In this document: positions 1 to 7,211 of the stretch, piece after piece | How positions within the stretch are numbered: the stretch's first letter is position 1 | Layout: the number at the start of each line of letters is the position of its first letter | IMG/VR virus record: IMGVR_UViG_3300034072_000926 | Span: 105,621 to 169,620 of that record | DNA length: 64,000 bases | Source: a virus | Direction: 5' to 3' (one strand) | The notes under the pieces: generated by a model | What the model saw: the letters and a program-made list of their open reading frames with translations, nothing else | Database searches by the model: none | What the model was told of the DNA's origin: nothing | Program-made: the position numbers and the translations under genes

Positions 1-192
1 TGCGGTCCTACCCATCATGTTGACAGGCTTTCGATCGGCGTTCCTAACTACGAACTCGATATCATTCTGGACGTCTTTGAAGACACGGAAATCATTGCTG
101 TTCATAGGCAGGTTCCAATTCACAACTCCACTGGGAAATTCCCTAAGGGTCAGTTCTACTCGTCGCTTCTTATCAAAGAGAAAAACGGTCAT
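1..192 (-). CDS. Virion structural protein, N-terminal part (runs off the left edge)
   Basis: The minus strand is open for 64 codons from an ATG at 192 to the window edge, with GAGGGG six bases upstream as ribosome-binding site. The peptide contains NWNLPMNSNDF and FVVRNADRKPVN. As far as I recall, this resembles the start of virion structural proteins of T4-like cyanophages, in which a short beta-rich N-terminal domain leads a long protein. A late promoter (ATAAATAC, 237-244) lies 45 bases upstream. The rest of the gene is outside the window, so its exact role cannot be given. Confidence 0.6.
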   Translation of the reverse strand, partial: MTVFLFDKKRRVELTLREFPSGVVNWNLPMNSNDFRVFKDVQNDIEFVVRNADRKPVNMMGRTA

Positions 193-225
193 TATTGCCC
201 CTCAAGAAAGCCCAAACGGAAAGGG

Positions 226-233
226 CTAAATAC
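226..233 (+). promoter_or_regulatory. Late promoter, CTAAATAC (plus strand)
   Basis: T4-type late element upstream of the 266 gene. It forms a divergent pair with the minus-strand element at 237-244. Confidence 0.45.
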
Positions 234-236
234 CCT

Positions 237-244
237 GTATTTAT
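237..244 (-). promoter_or_regulatory. Late promoter, ATAAATAC
   Basis: Matches the NNTAAATA element shared by late units in this window. It serves the structural gene that starts at 192. Confidence 0.55.
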
Positions 245-265
245 TGTAGGAAACAAGGTCGCAAA

Positions 266-631
266 GTGTTGCCGCAACTAGAAAACTTCCCATTCCTGAC
301 CCTTGGTCGATACCTCGATCAAGAATATCTTGGCATCGTGGGCAACTCAGATAATCAGATCACCTCGATCTATATCTATAACTCCTTGCCAAATGAGGAG
401 GCCAAGAAACTGTTCTTGCAGCTTGGCGATGAATGGTGGTGGGAAACCAATCGTCAAATTCCTATCAATGTCGTGCTGAAGGATCGCTGGGCTGTTTTCC
501 GTCCATACCTGAAGACATTCATCACAAGCGACTTCGAGATCCTAAAGGGTCCATCGGTCAGCTTGGATGATGTTATGGTCAAACGTGTTCGTCGCCGTCA
601 GATTCAGCTCGTCCGTAAACAGGAAGACTAA
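266..631 (+). CDS. Conserved T4-like phage protein of unknown function
   Basis: 121 residues from a GTG start at 266, preceded by AAGG at 255-258 (seven-base spacing). The protein opens MLPQLENFPFLT and has YLDQEYLGIVGNSDNQ, GDEWWWETNRQIPIN and a basic end (KRVRRRQIQLVR). I recall this pattern as a conserved hypothetical protein of T4-like cyanophages. It has no signal peptide or membrane segment and no recognisable enzyme motif. It converges on the 628-1014 gene with a four-base overlap of stops. Function unknown; reality of the gene is well supported by the conserved pattern. Confidence 0.75.
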   Translation: MLPQLENFPFLTLGRYLDQEYLGIVGNSDNQITSIYIYNSLPNEEAKKLFLQLGDEWWWETNRQIPINVVLKDRWAVFRPYLKTFITSDFEILKGPSVSLDDVMVKRVRRRQIQLVRKQED

Positions 632-1014
632 AAGGATAGCCTGAACCTCAGTGCATCTATGAGGTTCTCAAATGTCCAGATAAACGTCAACTGACTGACG
701 TGTTCCATTCTGATAGAGAAGTCCCACTTGCCTAAGGCATTGTCTTGGATCCAATCTGTCATCTCATCAAAATATTTGTAGACAGTGCTATAACTCTTGA
801 AGTCGTGCCTTAGGACGACTTTGTGATCTAGCTCACTTCCGTAATAGTTGACAAATCGTCCAGAGTGAAGATCAAGCTCGTCATATCTGAGCTTTGACAT
901 CTTCACACTATAGAGTATCTGTTCATTCGGATAGACAGAAGATATCACATCAACTGTCAACCACAAGCCGTCATGCTGGCTTGCGATTACAGTCTCATAC
1001 CTCCGGTTCTGCAT
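628..1014 (-). CDS. Small protein of the 'FKLxW/FRLxF' C-terminal family, unknown function
   Basis: About 129 residues. The start chosen is the ATG at 1014, inside the 3' end of the polymerase-like gene upstream (stop at 995), so translation is probably coupled. The C-terminus, LIDALRFRLSF, resembles the ends of the proteins at 1594-1866, 4234-4512 and 4509-4757 (DAMMFKLTW-type). The middle is rich in aromatic and charged residues. No catalytic motif is visible. Probably an early or middle accessory protein. Confidence 0.6.
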   Translation of the reverse strand: MQNRRYETVIASQHDGLWLTVDVISSVYPNEQILYSVKMSKLRYDELDLHSGRFVNYYGSELDHKVVLRHDFKSYSTVYKYFDEMTDWIQDNALGKWDFSIRMEHVSQLTFIWTFENLIDALRFRLSF

Positions 1015-1594
1015 TGACTTTGTCGAGAAGCAGGTTGAGTTGGACAACAATCACATGCGCGTAGGAAATAGCGTGTGCCTTCTTGAACGCATAGTCATCA
1101 TCAGCTAGTGGATCGACTTGCCAAATCTCTCTTTCGAGTTCCTCAAAAGGCAATCCCATGAGGTGTTGCTTACCTGGACGGATTACCGCGAGAACCATCG
1201 CGAGTTCAAGAATCGATTTCGGAGCATAAGCCGCTGTTAGTTCTGCCCATCGTCCTAGCTGGAAGAGTTGCCCAACTATGTCTTCATCAGTAAGGAGTTC
1301 CCACATGGGTTCCCTAGAGATCAGATCATCAAGATGCGCTTCGTCTCGAACATCCTTGTAGACGTTGAGATTCAGGAAGTCGATTTTGAAATAGCCTCGA
1401 GATTCTGCTTCCTCGTAAGGTATGCCTGAGAACCCCGTAAGTGGATCCTGAGGGATCGCTTGGAAATAGACACCCACGTTATGTCGGCGCAATTCTCCGT
1501 TCTGTACCATGCTCGCAGGGATACAGAGAAGCCCCTCTAGTGCTTTGTCTCGATTCTGGAAGTCAATGTCAACGTCGGGAACGAACTTACCCAT
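995..1594 (-). CDS. Small protein resembling bacterial DNA polymerase III alpha (C-family) segments
   Basis: 199 residues. Near the N-terminus VPDVDIDF matches the C-family signature PD(F/I)DxDF that carries two catalytic aspartates. Further on, YFKIDFLNLNVYKDV resembles the KFDFLGL segment with the third aspartate. The C-terminal FKKAHAISYAHVIVV resembles the FNKSHAxxYA segment of PolIII alpha. The family protein is over 1000 residues, so this is a strongly reduced version lacking PHP, most of the fingers and the OB domain. Similar short proteins occur, to my recollection, in T4-like cyanophages with unknown role. The ATG at 1594 overlaps the stop of the upstream gene. Confidence 0.6.
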   Translation of the reverse strand: MGKFVPDVDIDFQNRDKALEGLLCIPASMVQNGELRRHNVGVYFQAIPQDPLTGFSGIPYEEAESRGYFKIDFLNLNVYKDVRDEAHLDDLISREPMWELLTDEDIVGQLFQLGRWAELTAAYAPKSILELAMVLAVIRPGKQHLMGLPFEELEREIWQVDPLADDDYAFKKAHAISYAHVIVVQLNLLLDKVNAEPEV

Positions 1595-1866
1595 TAGAGG
1601 AACCTTAGCTTAAAGAGAACGGCGAGATCAGGGCGGTCTCGAAAGTCTACTCCACCCTTCTCGGGGAGACCTACTAGGTTTTGCTCGGCTACAAAGAAAT
1701 CAACCTTATGGAGATCGAACCATTCCTTGAGTTCCTCACTCTTAGGATGGCCTTCTAGATAGTTGAAATCAAAATACAAAGAATCTTCACGCTGACTAAA
1801 TTCAGCCAATTCTTCTTCTGCGATTTCAGCTAGGATGCGAGTTAATTTGTGAGAGTTTCTACCCAT
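1594..1866 (-). CDS. Small protein of the 'FKLxW/FKLRF' C-terminal family, unknown function
   Basis: 90 residues from ATG 1866 with GGTGAT just upstream. The N-terminal half is acidic and helical (ILAEIAEEELAEF). The C-terminus, DLAVLFKLRFL, matches the family seen at 628, 4234 and 4509. The stop overlaps the next start (ATGA type). No known domain. Confidence 0.55.
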   Translation of the reverse strand: MGRNSHKLTRILAEIAEEELAEFSQREDSLYFDFNYLEGHPKSEELKEWFDLHKVDFFVAEQNLVGLPEKGGVDFRDRPDLAVLFKLRFL

Positions 1867-1889
1867 ATCACCAGGTTTACAGAAACAGG

Positions 1890-2240
1890 TTACTTGGCGT
1901 CAATCTTATTCGCTAGATCACGGTCAATATCACGAAGCTTGTTCATAATGCGATTGTTCGCCTTGATGAGACGGTTCATCTTATTTTCCATATCCTGCAG
2001 CTTCTTGCGAGCTTCTTTCAGCTGAGTTTCCAGCTGCTCGACATATTCAGCGCGAGGGAAACTATGGAGTTGTCCATCAATCTCGACCGTCTTGGTGTGG
2101 GCATTCTGTGCCTTCAGACCACCGATGACACGACTAGCCATCTTCTCAGCAGACACAGGTTTTGTAGGGGAGGCCTTTACGTCCTTACCGTGGTAAAGGT
2201 CCCCGCCATACATCGAAGAATAGAAATTATCGTCGCTCAT
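1890..2240 (-). CDS. Coiled-coil protein of unknown function
   Basis: 116 residues. The C-terminal 60 residues (QLETQLKEARKKLQDMENKMNRL and on) form a clear heptad pattern, so it probably oligomerises through a coiled coil. The N-terminus is polar and probably disordered. It lies directly downstream of the collagen-like gene (stop at 2249), in the same run of minus-strand genes. The ribosome-binding site is weak. Confidence 0.6.
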   Translation of the reverse strand: MSDDNFYSSMYGGDLYHGKDVKASPTKPVSAEKMASRVIGGLKAQNAHTKTVEIDGQLHSFPRAEYVEQLETQLKEARKKLQDMENKMNRLIKANNRIMNKLRDIDRDLANKIDAK

Positions 2241-2248
2241 ATGAATAC

Positions 2249-2950
2249 TTAGCGAAGATTCTTGATCCAGTCCTTCAATTCCTGAAGGATTTTGTTCGTA
2301 TTCGCTGGAGGTCCAGGAGGACCCTGGTCTCCCTTATCGCCCTTAGGGCCCTGCGGACCAGTCATTCCAGTAGCACCTACAGGTCCAGTAGGACCAACAA
2401 GACTTGATGTCAAAGTGGCACCGGTTGTAGATATTGATGTCGCGTGACCATGATAGGTAGAGGCTGGCGAGATAGTGTTATTATATGTGTTGAAACCATA
2501 TTTGCTCGACAGAGCAGAGGTCATAGATTCAATTGCTCGCTTCCTAGCAATCTCTTCAACCTTCTCAGAGTCGGTAATCTTAACTGCGGTTACAAGCTTA
2601 GAAACTGCACGATGCATCGCGGCTTGTGCTTCTTCGAAGTTCTTAAGAACGCCTTCGTAGAGAGGATTGAGCTGATCATCACGAGCAATGTCAATCATGA
2701 TGTCAAGGTTCTCGACCGGATCATATCCTCGTGGATAGAAGCTCTTCATCGCAGATAGCTTTTCGTTATGGTCTGCTTCTAGGATCTCGCGCTGTCTACG
2801 ATATTCATCAGCCGCTTCTTGCTGCTCAATCGTTGGAATTTGGATGTTCTGCCATCCAGTTCCAGTATAGACGTGGGTAGTGTTATTGATCGACATCAAA
2901 TCGCCTATTACGGCGCTCGTTGTCAAATTAGGTGTTGAGGTTAGACTCAT
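2249..2950 (-). CDS. Collagen-like repeat protein, probably virion-associated
   Basis: About 233 residues from ATG 2950, which overlaps the upstream stop (GTATGA). Toward the C-terminus there is a run of collagen-type G-X-Y triplets ([20 protein letters not shown] and following), ending in a short helical tail. Before it lies a long helical region. Collagen-like triplets trimerise and are common in phage fibres and virion attachment proteins. The N-terminal 30 codons of the longer open frame, upstream of 2950, overlap the previous gene and are not counted. Confidence 0.65.
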   Translation of the reverse strand: MSLTSTPNLTTSAVIGDLMSINNTTHVYTGTGWQNIQIPTIEQQEAADEYRRQREILEADHNEKLSAMKSFYPRGYDPVENLDIMIDIARDDQLNPLYEGVLKNFEEAQAAMHRAVSKLVTAVKITDSEKVEEIARKRAIESMTSALSSKYGFNTYNNTISPASTYHGHATSISTTGATLTSSLVGPTGPVGATGMTGPQGPKGDKGDQGPPGPPANTNKILQELKDWIKNLR

Positions 2951-3681
2951 ACTCCTGCATCCTCCAAGATTGCTTTTATCTGTTCTACCTCTTCTTTGTT
3001 GTCTCGCAGCTTTCCGGTCCAAAATAATGGATTGATCCATTCCTTGACCATGCCTAACTGCTCATCAGACATACGTTCGAAGAGAGGTTGACCTACACCA
3101 CAATACAGTAGCCAGGGACTGATACGTCCCTTTCGGATCCACTGTGTGGCAACTGGGGTAGGCACCTTGCGGAAGAAGTCTACCCAATTCTCATTATACT
3201 CTCGTCCCCACTGTTCCATGAGCAGGATGTTTCGCTCAACAGCCTTCATGGGCGACTCTTTCTTAGCCAGTTCTCGGATCCAAGATTCATACCAAACCTC
3301 GTTGACCCAGTCGTCTAACTTGATATTGCTCTTGATGAGCATTTCCACAAAGCCAGAAGCCTCGATGGCGCCAATGTGCTCAACATACCTACCAAACTTC
3401 GTGAAGGCAGTGAAATACTGGCTATCCATAAAATCCCGATAGGTTTTCTCTTTCTTCGAACGCAAGCTGAGAGTATAGAACTTCTGGAAGGCCATAAAAC
3501 CAATCCTGATATACTTCTCATCACGCCAAAGCCAACGACGCTTCTTCTCACATAGGTGATTGATAAGGCTCTTCTCACGAACGAAGTCCTTATTGCAGAA
3601 CTCGCACTTGTGAGTTGGTTCAATAACTGCTGGCGTCGCTTTGGCCTTAGATGGAGTTGCCTTCTTTGCCACGTTAGCCAT
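2947..3681 (-). CDS. Conserved T4-like protein with N-terminal zinc finger
   Basis: About 244 residues from ATG 3681, which overlaps the stop of the gp62 gene. A Cys2-His/Cys finger (CEFCNKDFVREKSLINHLC) sits near residue 25, followed by a long helical region. I recall the same order in a conserved hypothetical protein of T4-like cyanophages (finger, then 'RIGFxAFQKFY', later 'RGRISPWLLYC'). It is translated in a chain with the clamp-loader subunit, suggesting a role in replication or its control. No catalytic residues are recognised. Confidence 0.7.
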   Translation of the reverse strand: MANVAKKATPSKAKATPAVIEPTHKCEFCNKDFVREKSLINHLCEKKRRWLWRDEKYIRIGFMAFQKFYTLSLRSKKEKTYRDFMDSQYFTAFTKFGRYVEHIGAIEASGFVEMLIKSNIKLDDWVNEVWYESWIRELAKKESPMKAVERNILLMEQWGREYNENWVDFFRKVPTPVATQWIRKGRISPWLLYCGVGQPLFERMSDEQLGMVKEWINPLFWTGKLRDNKEEVEQIKAILEDAGV

Positions 3682-4234
3682 TGGTTTTCTTAAACTCTTC
3701 GACAAGAGGTTTGATTTCAACATCCGATAGGGCCATGCCCTTGAGCAAGTCCTTCAGAGTATCAACTGTGAACTTGCTCTTGAAGATCTTGAGCTCTTCA
3801 TCACTCAACTGAGGATGAATCTGTAGGAAGACCTGATCTAGCTTCGAGACCGACTTCTTACGACCTGCCATCGCGATCCAGCCATGCTTATAGGGCTGGC
3901 CTGATCCAGCAGCACACATCAGTCGCCATAGTAGTTCAGGATGCTTAGAGATTTCCCAAAAGCCAACGTTCACAAACGAGTTGACCATGAGGATGTTCTC
4001 TGCCGCAGCATCAGATGTCACTGAGGCATAACCTGGCGGATCATAGGAGTTCGGGTTCTGGATCACACTCTGCCACTTCATAGCAACGAGTGGAGAGAAG
4101 GTCTTTGCTAGTTCTTCAGGTTGCTGTTCGAGCCAGTCGAACACCTTATAATCCGCATAGAGCATCTCATCCTTAATGTCCAGGCTTGGCTTCTTCTCAC
4201 CAGCTGGCTTCTTTGTTGTTTTCTTCGTAGCCAT
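3674..4234 (-). CDS. 62: Sliding clamp loader small subunit, gp62-like
   Basis: 186 residues, the usual length of T4 gp62 (187). The N-terminus is lysine-rich. The middle has the pattern VNVGFWEISKHPELLWRLMCA and HGWIAMAGRKKSVSKLD seen in gp62 of T4-like phages outside enterobacteria, as I recall them. gp62 works with gp44 to load the gp45 clamp, which in T4 also activates late promoters. gp44 is not in the window. The stop overlaps the start of the zinc-finger gene. The assignment rests on pattern and length, so it is moderate. Confidence 0.6.
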   Translation of the reverse strand: MATKKTTKKPAGEKKPSLDIKDEMLYADYKVFDWLEQQPEELAKTFSPLVAMKWQSVIQNPNSYDPPGYASVTSDAAAENILMVNSFVNVGFWEISKHPELLWRLMCAAGSGQPYKHGWIAMAGRKKSVSKLDQVFLQIHPQLSDEELKIFKSKFTVDTLKDLLKGMALSDVEIKPLVEEFKKTNG

Positions 4235-4512
4235 TATTGTCCTGACCAGGTTAGTTTGAACATCAACGCTTCTTCTTTGGTTTCGAAGCAGACAAGAGTT
4301 AATCCTGCCTTATGCTTACTTTCCCATTTATCCTCACCTGGTGAGACAACAATGAGGGGAAGTCGTTTCAACATGCCAAGTTCGCCTTCTTGGCTGACTA
4401 TGAAACTTTTGCCCTTTACATTCTCCTTGAACCACGTCAGAAGTTCACCAGATACAATTGCCTCGTGATTATAGTCCCACCATACCGTCCAGGCGTTTGG
4501 AATTTCACTCAT
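4234..4512 (-). CDS. Small paralogous protein ending MFKLTWSGQ, unknown function
   Basis: 92 residues. It opens with a WTVWWDY segment and ends EEALMFKLTWSGQ. The next gene upstream (4509-4757) has the same plan, CVWWDH near the start and DAMMFKLTWVGQ at the end, so the two are tandem paralogues. Their stop and start overlap (ATGA). The C-terminal strand signature 'A-h-x-F-K-L-x-W' recurs at several loci in this window and in many phage hypotheticals. No known function. Confidence 0.65.
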   Translation of the reverse strand: MSEIPNAWTVWWDYNHEAIVSGELLTWFKENVKGKSFIVSQEGELGMLKRLPLIVVSPGEDKWESKHKAGLTLVCFETKEEALMFKLTWSGQ

Positions 4513-4757
4513 TGTCCTACCCAGGTTAGCTTAAACATCATTGCATCTTTTGGGCACTCGAACATGCAAAGCATGATCTCCTTACCTATGTTATCTTCCT
4601 TTACAGTTGACAAACTATCAACTTGATACAAACTCAGACTACCACCGGACAGGAAATAGTAATGACCTTCCAGATTGTCCAAGCACCATTGATTAATTGG
4701 TTCATCAGTAGAGGAATGATCCCACCAAACGCAATAGGGTTGAGCAATTTTTCGCAT
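4509..4757 (-). CDS. Small paralogous protein ending MFKLTWVGQ, unknown function
   Basis: 82 residues from ATG 4757 (AGGA six bases upstream). An upstream TTG at 4763 is in frame but worse placed. Tandem paralogue of 4234-4512: shared WWD near the start, Trp-Cys in the middle, FECPKDAMMFKLTW at the end. Probably duplicated within the phage lineage. Confidence 0.6.
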   Translation of the reverse strand: MRKIAQPYCVWWDHSSTDEPINQWCLDNLEGHYYFLSGGSLSLYQVDSLSTVKEDNIGKEIMLCMFECPKDAMMFKLTWVGQ

Positions 4758-4793
4758 ACCCAATCCTATTGCATCTTGGTGGTTTATGTCAAT

Positions 4794-5081
4794 TTATCGG
4801 ACGCTCTTGCTGCCGATATAATCGAGGGCTGTGGCACGCCAATGATGTGTCCATCGCCTAACATCCTGTGGTCTAAAATCCCTGTTGACCAACTGGATAT
4901 CTACCCTCCAGAAGTAGTCCCGAATCTGTCGATGCCATTCCCCGAGGCTTCCCGGTTCAAACTGCTTCTCGACAAAAACACTTGCTACCTCTTTCATCAT
5001 CATCTCGCTGATTTCAGCAACGAGTTCGGCGCGACTAGGTGGTTCTAGATCCACGCCAGGTAGAAGAATTAATTTTCCCAT
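4794..5081 (-). CDS. Small protein of unknown function
   Basis: 95 residues. Start ATG 5081 overlaps the stop of the upstream gene. It has a mixed helical N-terminus and a basic, tryptophan-rich C-terminal half (DVRRWTHHWRATAL). No domain is recognised. Confidence 0.5.
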   Translation of the reverse strand: MGKLILLPGVDLEPPSRAELVAEISEMMMKEVASVFVEKQFEPGSLGEWHRQIRDYFWRVDIQLVNRDFRPQDVRRWTHHWRATALDYIGSKSVR

Positions 5082-5581
5082 TACACCAGATTAGTAATAT
5101 CTAGAGCTTCTGGAATCTTGTTCGTATCCTTGACAAAGAAGCAACACTGAGGTGTTGGCGAATCATCAAGAGGCACGGACAGAAGATGACCATACTTCAG
5201 CTTAGGGAAATACCACTTTACGTCAGGGAATACGTTCATGATCTCAATGTCATGGAAGTGTGGCATATATCCACTAATCGGGTTGATACTAAAGGCTTCA
5301 AAGGGACGGTCGTTGATCTGTTTCAGACTAATGATCTCCAGATCACCAGTATCCTTGTCACCAATTACAATGCTCCAATCCATTGGCATCTGGAGCCTAT
5401 ACTTTCCGAGTCGTAGATCAACTGCCGGGCTGTTGAAAGACTCGAGGAACAGCAATGGGATGAAAATATAGTCAATGTTCTGCTGGTCACTATAATCTAG
5501 GACGCAATAGCGGATATCATCAACTTCATCCGGAATGTTGTTCATTTCAAACGTGGTATTATCGGTTGTAAGGATTCTCAT
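5081..5581 (-). CDS. Conserved T4-like phage protein, unknown function
   Basis: 166 residues, coupled to UvsW (its ATG at 5581 overlaps the UvsW stop; AAGGAAC upstream). It has the conserved segments DYIFIPLLFLESFNSPAV, MPMDWSIVIGD, SINPISGYMPHFHDIEI and VKWYFPKLKYGHLL. I recall this as a very constant hypothetical of T4-like cyanophages. The position next to UvsW is a hint of a replication-related role only. Confidence 0.7.
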   Translation of the reverse strand: MRILTTDNTTFEMNNIPDEVDDIRYCVLDYSDQQNIDYIFIPLLFLESFNSPAVDLRLGKYRLQMPMDWSIVIGDKDTGDLEIISLKQINDRPFEAFSINPISGYMPHFHDIEIMNVFPDVKWYFPKLKYGHLLSVPLDDSPTPQCCFFVKDTNKIPEALDITNLV

Positions 5582-7071
5582 GATAGTTCCTTGAGGTAGT
5601 CAATCTTCCTCACCGAGTGAGGATAGTTGGCTTCCTTGTAGATTTTCTTTCGTGCCGTGACGTGCTTGGCAGAGAACTTGCAGGTCGACGCAATGTCGTA
5701 GATCTGCACATAGTCCTTGTCCTTTGCTTTACGAATACCACGACCAATCGACTGAATAACTCGAACAAACGACTTACCAGGTTCGACCAGGATTAGATTG
5801 AAAATACGAGGGATATTGATACCGACGGCTGCAACGCCGTAGGATGCGATAACGATTTGGTTAGTGCCCTGTCCAATTTCCTCATAGGCTTCCTTACGAT
5901 CAGAGGCCTTGGAGCCACCGAAGACGAAGGTTGCTTCTGGCATTCGCTCAGCGAGCTGGTTACCAGTTTCAATGCGGTTAATTAGAACCAGAGTGTTACC
6001 CGTTAGAGCTGTCTTCTGTGTGAATTCACTAATCCAGTCCAAATGGTTAGGATCAGTAACTAGGAAGTTGTTCTCTTCGTGGAAGGAATCAAACTCCACA
6101 GTATCCATTAGCTGCATGATATCCACGTGACACTGAGCAAGAACGCCCATGTCCATGAGATCCTTTGCAGCGAGACGATTTACAACATCGCCTAGCGATG
6201 CTAAGATGGAAGTGAACTCGTGCTCTTCCTTAGGAACGGTTCCGGTCAATCCCCAACGGATCGGCACATTTGCGAACGGGCCGCAGAGCAGCGCCTTCAG
6301 CTTATCAGCCTTTGCCATATGGGTTTCGTCAACCATGACCGCGACAACGTCCTTAGTGAACGTGTCAAGATCCTGTTGGGTTGGCTTGAGCTTGTTCTTC
6401 TTGGAATTCTTATCCAAGATGTCTAGGCTCTGCCAGGTGCAAATCGTATGCGTCTTACCATAGTCTTTGCGGTCGCCATAATAGACGCCCACATCCAGAC
6501 CTAGGTTCTTATAGTCGGCTTCAGTCTGATCCACGAGGCTCTTGTTTGGAACGATAACGATCGTCCTACCATGTGCCTCACATAGATGACTCAGGCTTGC
6601 AGTGAGGAGTGTCTTACCAGCACCAGTTGCAATTTCCTGAATACATTGTGGATTCTCAAGGAATGCTCTAATGATCTCAACCTGATAGTCACGCAGCTTA
6701 ATAGGCTGGCCTTCTACCGGATGACCCTTTGGCCATACTGGATTAGGAGCATTGTTGTAGATGTAATCTTCGTCAATAAACGGAAACTCGAAAGTCCTTG
6801 GGACACGATGGTCTTCAAGTTCAATCTCATACCCATCAGCAATGACAATGTCCAAGACCTTGTCTAGAAGATTTACGTGAGTATTCCCGTTGATAGCAAA
6901 AAAGCTGACACACCCGTCCCACCTACCAAGCTTGAAAGCTGGCATGTGACGAGCGGCGTGGATAAAAAATTTCAGCTTGGCATTACAGGCACGCCGTGTA
7001 GCTGGATCCAAGCCTTCAAATGTTGCGTTCACCTCATCCTTGATGATGAGTTTGCACTTCTTGATTGTCAT
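5578..7071 (-). CDS. uvsW: UvsW-like recombination DNA/RNA helicase
   Basis: 497 residues, close to T4 UvsW (502). Superfamily 2 helicase: Walker A ATGAGKT at 148-154, DETH box near 249, GLTGT motif, and the C-terminal motif VI QSIGRGIRKA. The N-terminal ~120 residues match the UvsW DNA-binding domain in place and size. In T4 the enzyme unwinds R-loops and branched DNA and shuts off origin replication late. ATG 7071 has AAGGGG upstream and a late promoter at 7186-7195. Start and family are clear. Confidence 0.9.
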   Translation of the reverse strand: MTIKKCKLIIKDEVNATFEGLDPATRRACNAKLKFFIHAARHMPAFKLGRWDGCVSFFAINGNTHVNLLDKVLDIVIADGYEIELEDHRVPRTFEFPFIDEDYIYNNAPNPVWPKGHPVEGQPIKLRDYQVEIIRAFLENPQCIQEIATGAGKTLLTASLSHLCEAHGRTIVIVPNKSLVDQTEADYKNLGLDVGVYYGDRKDYGKTHTICTWQSLDILDKNSKKNKLKPTQQDLDTFTKDVVAVMVDETHMAKADKLKALLCGPFANVPIRWGLTGTVPKEEHEFTSILASLGDVVNRLAAKDLMDMGVLAQCHVDIMQLMDTVEFDSFHEENNFLVTDPNHLDWISEFTQKTALTGNTLVLINRIETGNQLAERMPEATFVFGGSKASDRKEAYEEIGQGTNQIVIASYGVAAVGINIPRIFNLILVEPGKSFVRVIQSIGRGIRKAKDKDYVQIYDIASTCKFSAKHVTARKKIYKEANYPHSVRKIDYLKELS

Positions 7072-7110
7072 GCGACCCCTTTTTTGTTCTATTATCGCGG
7101 GTCGTAGGAA

Positions 7111-7151
7111 AGCCCTACTGTATGCTCCAGTATATGGAGTCCAGTAGGGCT
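7111..7151 (-). terminator. Hairpin after the SNF2-like gene
   Basis: Arms AGCCCTACTG and CAGTAGGGCT (10 bp) with an inner CTCCA/TGGAG stem. On the minus strand the hairpin is followed by TTCC only, so it may act as a 3' stabiliser as much as a terminator. Confidence 0.5.
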
Positions 7152-7185
7152 CTGTCTATAATCTGGAGAAACGGTTCACCGCTCT

Positions 7186-7195
7186 CCTATTTACC
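7186..7195 (-). promoter_or_regulatory. Late promoter, GGTAAATAGG
   Basis: T4-type TAAATA element on the minus strand, upstream of the hairpin and uvsW. Confidence 0.5.
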
Positions 7196-7211
7196 GCCAA
7201 AATCGGCGGAT

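Noticed and set aside
17-229. 70-codon plus-strand frame at the left edge
   Set aside because: It is antisense to the structural-protein start on the minus strand, has no ribosome-binding site, and its residues are not protein-like.
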